DNA from: Verrucomicrobiota bacterium
Lineage (GTDB): Bacteria; Verrucomicrobiota; Verrucomicrobiia; Limisphaerales; UBA9464
Direction: 5' to 3'
Length of the DNA: 6,504 bases
Assembly (NCBI GenBank): GCA_947454295.1
Contig: CANGMO010000133.1
Location: 1 to 6,504, forward strand
The notes below the pieces were generated by a model. It searched no databases. It was not told the origin of the DNA and was given only the letters and a program-made list of their open reading frames with translations. The translations under genes were made by a program, and so were the position numbers. This document shows, piece after piece, positions 1 through 5,792 of the stretch (position 1 is its first letter; each line of letters opens with the position of its first letter).

Positions 1-1
1 C

Positions 2-133
2 GCGCACGAACAGGAGCTGACCTACATCCAGCACGTGCTGGCCTGCACCGGTCAGGACAAGGAGGCCGCGGCTCAAATTCTGGAAGTCAGCCTCGCCACC
101 CTCTACCGGAAGCTCTCGGGCGCCGGGGAATAA
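2..133 (+). CDS. C-terminal tail of an NtrC-family (sigma-54-dependent) response regulator, Fis-type HTH; partial
   Basis: Only the last 43 residues are visible; the start lies left of the window. The frame opens at base 2 and ends at a TAA at 131-133. The tail reads as a Fis-like helix-turn-helix: a first helix around residues 4-16, then DKEAAAQILEVSLATLYRKL (residues 19-38). That is the pattern of an NtrC-type DNA-binding domain, in which the second helix ends in the xTLYRKL recognition motif close to the C-terminus. In this family such a domain follows a receiver and an AAA+ sigma-54-activating domain and binds enhancer-like sites upstream of sigma-54 promoters. Those domains are not visible, so a plain Fis-like protein or a regulator lacking the AAA+ module remains possible. 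Its targets cannot be inferred. The gene ends 120 bp before the aldolase and need not be related to it. Confidence 0.75.
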   Translation, partial: AHEQELTYIQHVLACTGQDKEAAAQILEVSLATLYRKLSGAGE

Positions 134-161
134 GGGGGAGGTCAGCACCCCTGCCGTCCGC

Positions 162-197
162 GAGACCGCCGGATCGGGATTGAACCCGCCCGGTCTC
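162..197 (+). terminator. Stem-loop after the regulator gene, possible terminator
   Basis: A 7-bp inverted repeat (GAGACCG at 162-168, CGGTCTC at 191-197) encloses a smaller 4-bp stem (CGGG at 175-178, CCCG at 185-188) with a 6-base loop. It lies 28 bp past the regulator stop and before the aldolase gene, where a terminator would be expected. No T-tract follows on either strand, so factor-independent termination is not well supported. It could instead be a structure in the aldolase leader. Confidence 0.3.
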
Positions 198-253
198 TCG
201 TCTCCAATCGCCATCCCGTGACGCCACCGTCGTGGCTTCCGGATTTCGCCGCC

Positions 254-1288
254 ATGCCTACCCGCCATTTCGCCTCCGACAACTACGCTGGAATCACTCC
301 CGAAGCCTGGGCCGCACTGGCCGAGGTGAATCAGGGACACGAACCTGCCTACGGCAACGACAAGTGGACACAGAAGGCCGCCGACCTGATCCGCGAGGTC
401 TTCGAGACGCCATGCGAGGTGTTCTTCGTCTTCAACGGCACGGCCGCCAACTCCCTGGCGCTGGCCCATTCGACCCAGAGCTATCACAGCGTGCTCTGTC
501 ACAGCGTCGCGCACGTGGAAACGGACGAATGCGGGGCTCCGGAATTCTTCTGCAACGGCACCAAACTGCTGCAGCTGCCCGGTGAGGACGGACGGCTAAC
601 CCCGGCGGGCATCGAGGAGGCGGTGCGGCGGCGCACCGATATCCACTATCCGAAGCCCGCGGTGGTGACGGTCACGCAGGCCACCGAGGTCGGCACGCTG
701 TACACGCCGGCGGAATTGCGGGCGATTGGTTCCATGGCGAAGAAGCACGGGCTGCGGTTCCACATGGATGGCGCCCGATTCTCCAACGCGGTCGCCGCCC
801 TCGGCGTCGCTCCGCGCGAGATTACCTGGCAGGCGGGCGTGGACGTCCTTTGCTTTGGCGGCACCAAGAACGGCATCCACGTCGGCGAGGCGGTGGTGTT
901 CTTCAACCGGGAACTCGCGCGGGAATTCGACTATCGCGCCAAGCAGGGCGGACAGCTGTGCTCCAAGATGCGCTTCGTCTCGGCCCCGTGGCTGGGAATG
1001 CTCCAGGACGGGGCCTGGCTTCGTCATGCCGGCAACGCCAATGCCATGGCGCGGCTGATGCACTCGCTCATCCGCGAGATTCCCGGCGTGAAGATCCTCT
1101 TCCCGCAACAGGCCAACTCGGTGTTTGTCGACCTGCCCAAGCCGACCATCCAGGCGCTGTGGGCCAAGGGATGGCTGTTCTACAACTTCATTGGCGAGGG
1201 AGGCTGCCGTCTCATGTGCTCCTGGGACACCCAGGAGGAAGACGTCCGCGCGTTTGCTGCCGATCTCGCGGCTGCGATGCCGGCCTGA
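254..1288 (+). CDS. ltaE: Low-specificity L-threonine aldolase (PLP-dependent)
   Basis: A cytosolic fold-type I PLP enzyme that cleaves L-threonine and L-allo-threonine to glycine and acetaldehyde, linking threonine and glycine pools. Numbering is from ATG 254 (344 residues). FASDNYAGITPEAW opens the domain; FNGTAAN (60-66) should hold the cofactor phosphate; H87 in AHVETDE is the expected ring-stacking histidine; HMDGAR (170-175) supplies D172 for the pyridine nitrogen; K205 in FGGTKNG forms the Schiff base; R319 in GCRLMCSWDT probably binds the substrate carboxylate. From memory the protein resembles the Pseudomonas low-specificity enzyme (about 346 residues, PLP lysine near 207) much more than E. 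coli LtaE. An in-frame GTG at 218 would add 12 residues. ATG 254 is preferred because it matches the family's N-terminal length. Neither start has a clear ribosome binding site. Activity on other beta-hydroxy amino acids is possible. Confidence 0.93.
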   Translation: MPTRHFASDNYAGITPEAWAALAEVNQGHEPAYGNDKWTQKAADLIREVFETPCEVFFVFNGTAANSLALAHSTQSYHSVLCHSVAHVETDECGAPEFFCNGTKLLQLPGEDGRLTPAGIEEAVRRRTDIHYPKPAVVTVTQATEVGTLYTPAELRAIGSMAKKHGLRFHMDGARFSNAVAALGVAPREITWQAGVDVLCFGGTKNGIHVGEAVVFFNRELAREFDYRAKQGGQLCSKMRFVSAPWLGMLQDGAWLRHAGNANAMARLMHSLIREIPGVKILFPQQANSVFVDLPKPTIQALWAKGWLFYNFIGEGGCRLMCSWDTQEEDVRAFAADLAAAMPA

Positions 1289-1297
1289 ACCCGCCTT

Positions 1298-1327
1298 GGG
1301 ATGCGCCTCAATCCGGGGCGCAATCCC
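1298..1327. terminator. Stem-loop between convergent genes, candidate bidirectional terminator
   Basis: GGGATGCGCC (1298-1307) pairs with GGCGC-A-ATCCC (1317-1327), giving 10 base pairs, one bulged A and a 9-base loop. It occupies most of the 47 bp between the aldolase stop and the stop of the small minus-strand gene, the usual place for a shared terminator. No T-run follows on either strand, so its strength as an intrinsic terminator is uncertain. Confidence 0.45.
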
Positions 1328-1335
1328 CACTCCAC

Positions 1336-1467
1336 TCAGCTGGTGCGGGCCAGGTAGATTGTGAAGGCCACCAATCCGATGCAGGCCGCCAGAATGCCCA
1401 CCACGATGAACGCCACGCGTTCCGGGCTGGGTGGGGGAGGAGGTGGCTTGAATTCGGACTGTGCCAT
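1336..1467 (-). CDS. 43-residue proline-rich single-pass membrane protein, function unknown
   Basis: ATG at 1467-1465, TGA at 1338-1336. The protein has a short polar N-terminus (MAQSEFK), six consecutive prolines (residues 8-13), then SPER, and one hydrophobic helix from about residue 18 to 40 (VAFIVVGILAACIGLVAFTIYLA), ending in RTS. This is a single-pass inner-membrane microprotein. It has no cleavable signal peptide pattern and no domain I recognise. The proline run is written with mixed codons (CCA, CCT, CCT, CCC, CCA, CCC), and translating it would be expected to need elongation factor P. It converges on the aldolase and diverges from the cytochrome gene; no operon partner is visible. 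The Shine-Dalgarno signal is weak: a GGAG lies about 16 bases before the ATG, too far to be convincing. That it is a real gene is inferred from the clean membrane segment and its fit between neighbours. Confidence 0.68.
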   Translation of the reverse strand: MAQSEFKPPPPPPSPERVAFIVVGILAACIGLVAFTIYLARTS

Positions 1468-1674
1468 GAGGCTCGGTGGGAAACTCCGCGTAGGGGCACC
1501 TGGGCCCGGTGTTGACGACATCGCCTGAGGGCGACCGTAGGAACATGGGCCTTTCCGGCCCGGGTGCAACTCTATGTTCCCCCATCCTTCGGCCATGCGT
1601 TGACCGCGTTGGGCGCCTGAGCGCTTCCCTGCTGGGCAAAACCACCCAGCTCGCCTAGGTTCGACGCATCCCTC
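1468..1674. promoter_or_regulatory. Divergent intergenic region between the small membrane protein and the cytochrome
   Basis: This 207-bp gap must hold the start signals of two divergent genes. Two perfect small hairpins are visible: GGGCC/GGCCC at 1547-1561 (5 bp, 5-base loop) and GCTGGG/CCCAGC at 1631-1650 (6 bp, 8-base loop), the second ending 24 bases before the cytochrome ATG. TTGACG at 1512-1517 and TTGACC at 1600-1605 resemble -35 boxes, but neither has a convincing -10 box at normal spacing. No Shine-Dalgarno precedes the cytochrome start. The promoters cannot be placed. Confidence 0.35.
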
Positions 1675-2412
1675 ATGAAGCCGATCGCCCGCCTTCTCCC
1701 CATCGCCGCGCTCCTTCTGACAACCACCCTCTTGGCCGCGGACAAGAAGCCGCCCGTCATTGACGTCTCCAAGATTCCCCTGCCGGCGCCGAGGAAGGTG
1801 GATTTTGAAAAGGAGGTGTACCCGATGCTGAAGGAGTCCTGCTTCAGCTGCCACGGCGCGGAGAAGCAGAAGGGCAAGTACCGCTGCGACACCAAGGCTG
1901 GGGCCTTCAAGGACACCGACTACGGCCCCACCATCGTTCCCGGCCGGAGCGAGCAGAGTTCCCTCATTCACATGGTCTGCGGGCTGATCGACGAAATGCT
2001 GATGCCCCCGCCGTCGGACAAGCCCGGCAAGTCGGAGAAGCTCACCGCGGAACAGATTGGGGTCCTGCGCGCCTGGATCGACCAGGGCGCCATCTGGCCC
2101 GACGGGCCGATCACCGAGTTTGTGAAGCCGGTGACCTTCGACGGCGACATCAAGCCCCTCTTCGCCACGGCGTGTGCCGCCTGCCACAGCGGCGACGCGG
2201 CCAAGGGCGGCTTCCAGGCCGACACCCTCGCCGGGGTCCTCAAGGGAGGAAAATCCTACGGCGCCTCGGTGAATGCCGCCGCACCAGCGAAGTCGCCCTT
2301 GCTCACTATTGTGGCGGGTCTCGATGAAGATCTGCCACTTCCCGAAAAACACCGGCTCCCGCCCAAGTCCCTGGAGCTGGTGCGCAAGTGGATCCAGCAA
2401 GGCGCGAAATAG
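1675..2412 (+). CDS. Secreted di-haem c-type cytochrome (tandem planctomycete-type cytochrome c domains)
   Basis: 245 residues. Residues 1-22 form a Sec signal peptide (MKPIAR, a hydrophobic run, then LLAA), so the protein is exported; haem c is attached in the periplasm. Two repeats follow. Domain 1 (about 42-142) has CFSCH (56-60) and MPPP (M110), the expected distal ligand, and ends LRAWIDQGA. Domain 2 (about 153-245) has CAACH (167-171) and ends VRKWIQQGA. Each has the shape of the PSCyt1-like domain abundant in Planctomycetota and Verrucomicrobiota: F-x-x-x-V/I-x-P-L, CxxCH, K-G, then PP and a terminal W-I-x-x-G-A helix. Domain 2 reads HRLPP where M-P-P is expected, so its methionine ligand is missing. 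Domain 1 has two further cysteines, C71 and C102. No catalytic domain (such as DUF1549/DUF1553) is attached, so a role in electron transfer is inferred; partners are unknown. It is followed by an outer-membrane-type gene and hemB on the same strand. Confidence 0.88.
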   Translation: MKPIARLLPIAALLLTTTLLAADKKPPVIDVSKIPLPAPRKVDFEKEVYPMLKESCFSCHGAEKQKGKYRCDTKAGAFKDTDYGPTIVPGRSEQSSLIHMVCGLIDEMLMPPPSDKPGKSEKLTAEQIGVLRAWIDQGAIWPDGPITEFVKPVTFDGDIKPLFATACAACHSGDAAKGGFQADTLAGVLKGGKSYGASVNAAAPAKSPLLTIVAGLDEDLPLPEKHRLPPKSLELVRKWIQQGAK

Positions 2413-2508
2413 TCCCCAGCCGAAACGGTTGCCGCCACAAGGAGTCGCCAATTTTTGACAATCCGCCGCAAGCCGACGCCACCTGCGGCTGATAGTCTGT
2501 GCGGCGAC

Positions 2509-3366
2509 ATGAATCATCGCGCATCGTTCCTGGCGCTTGCCGCCGGGTTTTCCGCCCTGGTTTCCCCCCTTTCCGCCCACGAGGAGCCGTTCGGCTATCT
2601 CCGTGGGGCTCAAAGCGAGCCAAAGGGAGAATGGGAGGTCAATCAATGGACCACCGCCCGCTTCGGCAAGGAATCGGGCCGCTACCTCGGCATGGATTTC
2701 GCCACCGAGCTGGAGTACGGCATCACCGATCGTTTCCAAGCAGCCCTGTACCTCACCGGGAACTACCACCGGATCCAGAATTCGGCCGGCAGCAGCGACA
2801 CCTTTGACGACCGGAACCGCTTTGGCCTGAGCGGGACCTCGCTCGAGATGAAGTATCAGCTCGCCGATCCCTATCGCCAGTGGGCGGGCTTCGCGCTCTA
2901 TTTCGAGCCCGGCTATTCCACCATCGACGCCGTGAGTGGCGAACGGAATCAAGAGGTCGAACTCGAGCTGCGGCTCATCGGCGAAAAGCACTTCCTCGAC
3001 CACCGGCTGATCGCCGTCGTGAACTACATCCTGGAACCGGAGTTTGAGCACGAGCCGGGACAGGCCTGGGAGACGAACCTCGCCATGGAATGGTCGGCGG
3101 GGTTGTCCTGGAAGCTCAGCGAGCACTGGCGCATTGGCGCGGAATGCCGCCTGAGGACGAAGTTTGAGGATGCCGACCTCAACGACGCCGAGCACCTGAC
3201 CTTCTACGCGGGCCCCACCCTTCACTACTCGAACGAACGCTTTTTCGCCACGCTGACCGTGCTGCCGCAGCTCCGCGGATGGCCGAACAACCGCGGCACG
3301 GCGGGGCTGCATCTGGATGAATCGGAGAAGCTGGAACTCCGGTTGAAGCTCGGCACCGAGTTCTAA
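2509..3366 (+). CDS. Putative outer-membrane beta-barrel protein, DUF6662-like
   Basis: 285 residues from ATG 2509. Residues 1-23 form a signal peptide ending PLSA, with cleavage likely before HEEPFGYL. The mature part is rich in alternating polar and hydrophobic stretches with many aromatic residues (for example EWEVNQWTTARFG, LEYGITDRFQAALYL, HWRIGAECRLRTKF) and ends ELRLKLGTEF. A final phenylalanine after an alternating strand is the classic signal read by the BAM insertion machinery. The opening EPFGYLRG..PKGEWEVNQW and the ELEYGITDRF segment resemble, from memory, the uncharacterised DUF6662 family; substrate and function are unknown. An in-frame TTG at 2455 lies 10 bases after AAGGAG (2439-2444) but would put 18 extra residues, several charged, before the signal peptide, so ATG 2509 is preferred. 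It lies 96 bp after the cytochrome and 46 bp before hemB, possibly in one transcript. Confidence 0.7.
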   Translation: MNHRASFLALAAGFSALVSPLSAHEEPFGYLRGAQSEPKGEWEVNQWTTARFGKESGRYLGMDFATELEYGITDRFQAALYLTGNYHRIQNSAGSSDTFDDRNRFGLSGTSLEMKYQLADPYRQWAGFALYFEPGYSTIDAVSGERNQEVELELRLIGEKHFLDHRLIAVVNYILEPEFEHEPGQAWETNLAMEWSAGLSWKLSEHWRIGAECRLRTKFEDADLNDAEHLTFYAGPTLHYSNERFFATLTVLPQLRGWPNNRGTAGLHLDESEKLELRLKLGTEF

Positions 3367-3412
3367 TCCGCCCGCGCAACGCGGCTGGCCAGTCTCGCCC
3401 CGCGCCATTAGG

Positions 3413-4459
3413 ATGGACGGCGTGAACAACGCTTCCCTCCCGGTGGCCGGGGCTGCTTCGTTTTCCCCCACCATCCGGCCCCGCCGCATCCGCCGCACCA
3501 GCGCCATTCGCGAGATGGTGCAGGAAACGCGGCTGACCTCCGCCGATCTCATCGCCCCGCTGTTCGTCAAGGACGGCAACGGCGCTCCCGAGCCGGTGGG
3601 ATCGATGCCCGGGGTACAGCGCCTGAACATCGAGGCGCTGGTCGCCGAGTGCTGCGAGCTGGTTGCCCTGGGCATCCACGGCATCGCCCTCTTCCCGGTC
3701 ACCCGGCCGGAGCTCAAGAATCCGCAGGGAAGCGAGGCGTTGAATCCCGACTGCCTCGTGCTGCGCGCCGTCCGGGCCATCAAGGCCGCGGTGCCGCAGC
3801 TGGTCATCTTCACCGACATCGCCCTCGATCCGTACACCAGTCACGGGCACGACGGGGTGCTGACGGCGGCGGGCGATGACGTGGACAACGACGCCACCGT
3901 GGCGATTCTCGCCCGCATGGCCGTGCTGCATGCGCAGGCGGGCACCGACTTTGTCGCACCGAGCGACATGATGGACGGCCGCGTGGCCGCACTGCGGGCG
4001 GCGCTCGACGATGCCGGCCATCCGCAAGTCGGCATCCTCGCCTACTCCGCCAAGTTCGCCTCGGCCTACTACGGCCCGTTTCGCGAGGCCGTCGGCAGCG
4101 CCGCGGCCGCCGGTACCAAGCTGCTCGACAAGCGCACCTACCAGCTGAATCCCGCCAACCGTCGCGAGGCGATTGCCGACGCCCTCCTCGACGAGGCGGA
4201 AGGCGCGGATCTCCTCATGGTCAAACCGGCCGGCCCGTATCTGGACATTCTCCGGGAACTCCGAGACGCCTCCTCCCTGCCCCTCGCCGCCTACCAGGTC
4301 AGCGGGGAATACGCGCAAATCCACGCGGCTGCGGAGCGCGGTTGGCTCGAACTGCGGAAGACCCGCGACGAGTCCCTGCTGGCGATCCGTCGTGCGGGTG
4401 CGGACCTGATCCTCACCTACTTTGCCAAAGCCGTGGCCACCGATCTCAACCGCGGCTGA
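3413..4459 (+). CDS. hemB: Delta-aminolevulinic acid dehydratase (porphobilinogen synthase)
   Basis: Condenses two 5-aminolevulinate molecules to porphobilinogen, the shared early step of haem, sirohaem and cobalamin synthesis, in the cytosol. 348 residues, slightly longer than the usual 324-337 because of a variable N-terminal arm that in this family helps build the octamer. The two Schiff-base lysines are K214 in YSAKFASAYYGPFRE and K271 in MVKPAGPYLD. The flanking signatures VAPSDMMDGR (181-190), YQVSGEY (294-300) and LTYFAK (334-339) are intact. The metal loop reads ALDPYTSHGHDG, with A137, D139 and D147 at the positions of the three zinc cysteines. This matches the magnesium-type enzymes such as that of Pseudomonas aeruginosa and indicates no zinc at that site. 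E252 lies in the region that supplies the allosteric magnesium ligand. ATG 3413 has no clear Shine-Dalgarno. The gene follows the barrel gene by 46 bp and converges with mdh. Confidence 0.96.
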   Translation: MDGVNNASLPVAGAASFSPTIRPRRIRRTSAIREMVQETRLTSADLIAPLFVKDGNGAPEPVGSMPGVQRLNIEALVAECCELVALGIHGIALFPVTRPELKNPQGSEALNPDCLVLRAVRAIKAAVPQLVIFTDIALDPYTSHGHDGVLTAAGDDVDNDATVAILARMAVLHAQAGTDFVAPSDMMDGRVAALRAALDDAGHPQVGILAYSAKFASAYYGPFREAVGSAAAAGTKLLDKRTYQLNPANRREAIADALLDEAEGADLLMVKPAGPYLDILRELRDASSLPLAAYQVSGEYAQIHAAAERGWLELRKTRDESLLAIRRAGADLILTYFAKAVATDLNRG

Positions 4460-4471
4460 CCCGCCGAGTCC

Positions 4472-4519
4472 GAAAAACAAACCGGCCGTGCGGCGGGGTT
4501 TCCCGCGGCGCACGGCCGG
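4472..4519 (-). terminator. Intrinsic terminator of the malate dehydrogenase gene
   Basis: An 11-bp perfect stem (4482-4492 with 4509-4519) continues, after a 2-base bulge at 4507-4508, into a 5-bp GCGGG/CCCGC stem with a GTTT tetraloop. On the minus strand the hairpin is followed directly by TTTGTTTTT (complement of 4473-4481), a classic rho-independent terminator about 54 bp past the mdh stop. On the plus strand no T-tract follows, so it would stop hemB transcripts less well, although the hairpin alone may protect their 3' end. Confidence 0.85.
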
Positions 4520-4572
4520 AAGTCTGGCGGCGTCCGGCACGAGGCCGCACGTCGTTCGATCAGGAACTCACG

Positions 4573-5559
4573 TCACTTCGGCAGGAGCTCGCTCACCAGC
4601 GACTTCTCCTCCTTCAGTTCGTTTTCCGTTCCGGTGATCTTGGATCGGCTGAACTCATTCACCGACACGCCCTGGATGATCTCGTACTTCGAGCCGTTGC
4701 TGCGGATCGGGAAGCTGAAGAGCAACCCCTTCTCGATGCCGTAACTGCCGTCGGAATGCACGGCGACGCTGAAGCAGTCGTCGGGATGGGTCGGCGTGGT
4801 GAGGGCGCGGACGGTGTCCACCACGGCATTGGCAGCCGAGGCAGCGGAGCTGAGGCCGCGGGCCTCGATGATCGCCGCACCGCGCTTCTGCACGGTCGGA
4901 ATGAAGGTGTCCTTGAACCAGGCTTCGTCGCTGACGACCGTGGTGGCCGGCCGGCCACCGATGCGGGCGTTGTAGAAGTCGGGGTACATCGTGGAGGAGT
5001 GGTTTCCCCAGATGGCGATGTTGCTGACCTGATCCACGCCAACGCCGGCCTTGCGGGCGAGCTGCGCCTTGGCGCGGTTCTGGTCGAGCATGGTCATCGC
5101 GAACCAGCGATCGCGCGGCACCTCGGGGGCGCTGTTCATGGCGATCAGGCAGTTCGTATTGCAGGGATTGCCAACCACCAGGGTGCGGACGTCGCTGGCG
5201 GCGTTCCGCTGGATGGCCTGGCCCTGGCCGGTGAAGATCTTGCCATTGATGCCGAGGAGATCCTTGCGCTCCATCCCGGCCTTGCGGGGCACGCTGCCGA
5301 CCAGCAGGGCCCAGTTCACGCCGCGGAAGCCCTCGTTCAGATCCGCCGTCGCCACCACGCCACGAAGCAGCGGGAATGCGCAGTCTTCGAGCTCCATCAC
5401 CACGCCATTCAGGGCCTTGAGCGCCGGCTCGATTTCGATCAGGTGCAGAACCACCGGCTGGGTGGGACCAAACATCGCGCCCGAGGCGATGCGAAACAGG
5501 AGGGAGTATCCGATCTGGCCGGCGGCGCCGGTGATGGCGACATGGATGGGAGAATTCAT
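4573..5559 (-). CDS. mdh: Malate dehydrogenase (NAD-dependent, Thermus/cytosolic type)
   Basis: Interconverts malate and oxaloacetate with NAD in the TCA cycle, in the cytosol. 328 residues from ATG 5559. The N-terminal Rossmann fold has GAAGQIG (11-17), and E42 at the end of the second strand favours NAD over NADP. VPRKAGMERKDLL (90-102) contributes substrate arginines R92 and R98; GNPCNTN (130-136) is the cofactor loop; D159 and R162 in LDQNRAKAQL, with H187 in WGNHSSTMYPD, complete the catalytic set. The sequence and length closely follow the dimeric Thermus flavus-type enzyme rather than the tetrameric LDH-like bacterial form. The open frame runs 17 codons further upstream (to 5610), but ATG 5559 gives the normal family N-terminus MNSPIHVAITGAAG. 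No strong Shine-Dalgarno precedes it. It is a single-gene unit: its own terminator lies downstream and a 233-bp gap upstream. Confidence 0.97.
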   Translation of the reverse strand: MNSPIHVAITGAAGQIGYSLLFRIASGAMFGPTQPVVLHLIEIEPALKALNGVVMELEDCAFPLLRGVVATADLNEGFRGVNWALLVGSVPRKAGMERKDLLGINGKIFTGQGQAIQRNAASDVRTLVVGNPCNTNCLIAMNSAPEVPRDRWFAMTMLDQNRAKAQLARKAGVGVDQVSNIAIWGNHSSTMYPDFYNARIGGRPATTVVSDEAWFKDTFIPTVQKRGAAIIEARGLSSAASAANAVVDTVRALTTPTHPDDCFSVAVHSDGSYGIEKGLLFSFPIRSNGSKYEIIQGVSVNEFSRSKITGTENELKEEKSLVSELLPK

Positions 5560-5792
5560 GATCAATTCAACAAGTGGAGGCCAGTATGTCGCCCGGGGCG
5601 GCCCACGCAAGGGGAAGGCCGCTCGCCTGAACCTAATAACGACGGTTCAATCCACAGATTCACGCAGGTAATGAGCGACATGCGGAGCCCGTGGGACGTC
5701 GAAATCGCTCGCCCGGCCGGGGCCCCTCGAATTCCCCGCTCCTTCCCGGACCTTCCACACCAACTTGTATTGATCTCCGGCAATCGCCCGCC
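5560..5792. promoter_or_regulatory. Intergenic region upstream of mdh, presumed mdh promoter region
   Basis: This 233-bp gap lies between the end of the glycosyltransferase gene and the mdh start, both on the minus strand, so the mdh promoter and any glycosyltransferase terminator should be here. I find no clear hairpin with T-tract after the glycosyltransferase stop. The most AT-rich patch is around 5635-5665, and on the minus strand TTGAAC and TTATTAG occur there, but not at sigma-70 spacing. No coding region is convincing in it. Confidence 0.3.

Noticed and set aside
175..197. A tRNA T-arm-like string (GCGGGTTCAATCCCG on the minus strand)
   Set aside because: The loop has 6 rather than 7 bases, no matching acceptor, D or anticodon arms can be built around it, and it is explained by the nested inverted repeat at 162-197.
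596..1645. A 349-codon open frame on the minus strand opposite the aldolase
   Set aside because: It overlaps both the aldolase and the small membrane protein in another frame and shows no family features.
1840..2400. Repeat between the two halves of the cytochrome gene
   Set aside because: The similarity is at the protein level (two cytochrome c domains) and reflects an old domain duplication, not a DNA repeat or mobile element.
3372..3384. CCGCG-CAA-CGCGG mini-hairpin between the barrel gene and hemB
   Set aside because: A 5-bp GC stem with a 3-base loop and no T-tract is easily expected by chance at this base composition; it is not called as a terminator.
1336..3837. An 833-codon open frame on the minus strand
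   Set aside because: It runs opposite the cytochrome, the barrel gene and the start of hemB, all with clear family motifs, and its translation is low-complexity (rich in G, R, A, V) with no domain. It is a by-product of high GC at codon third positions. Only its last 44 codons (1336-1467) are taken as a gene.
3179..4540. A 453-codon open frame on the minus strand opposite hemB
   Set aside because: The plus strand encodes a complete HemB with both catalytic lysines; the antisense product is arginine- and glycine-rich with no domain.
5640..5662. GGTTCAATCC resembling a tRNA T-loop on the plus strand
   Set aside because: The flanking bases do not form a 5-bp T-stem and there is no cloverleaf.
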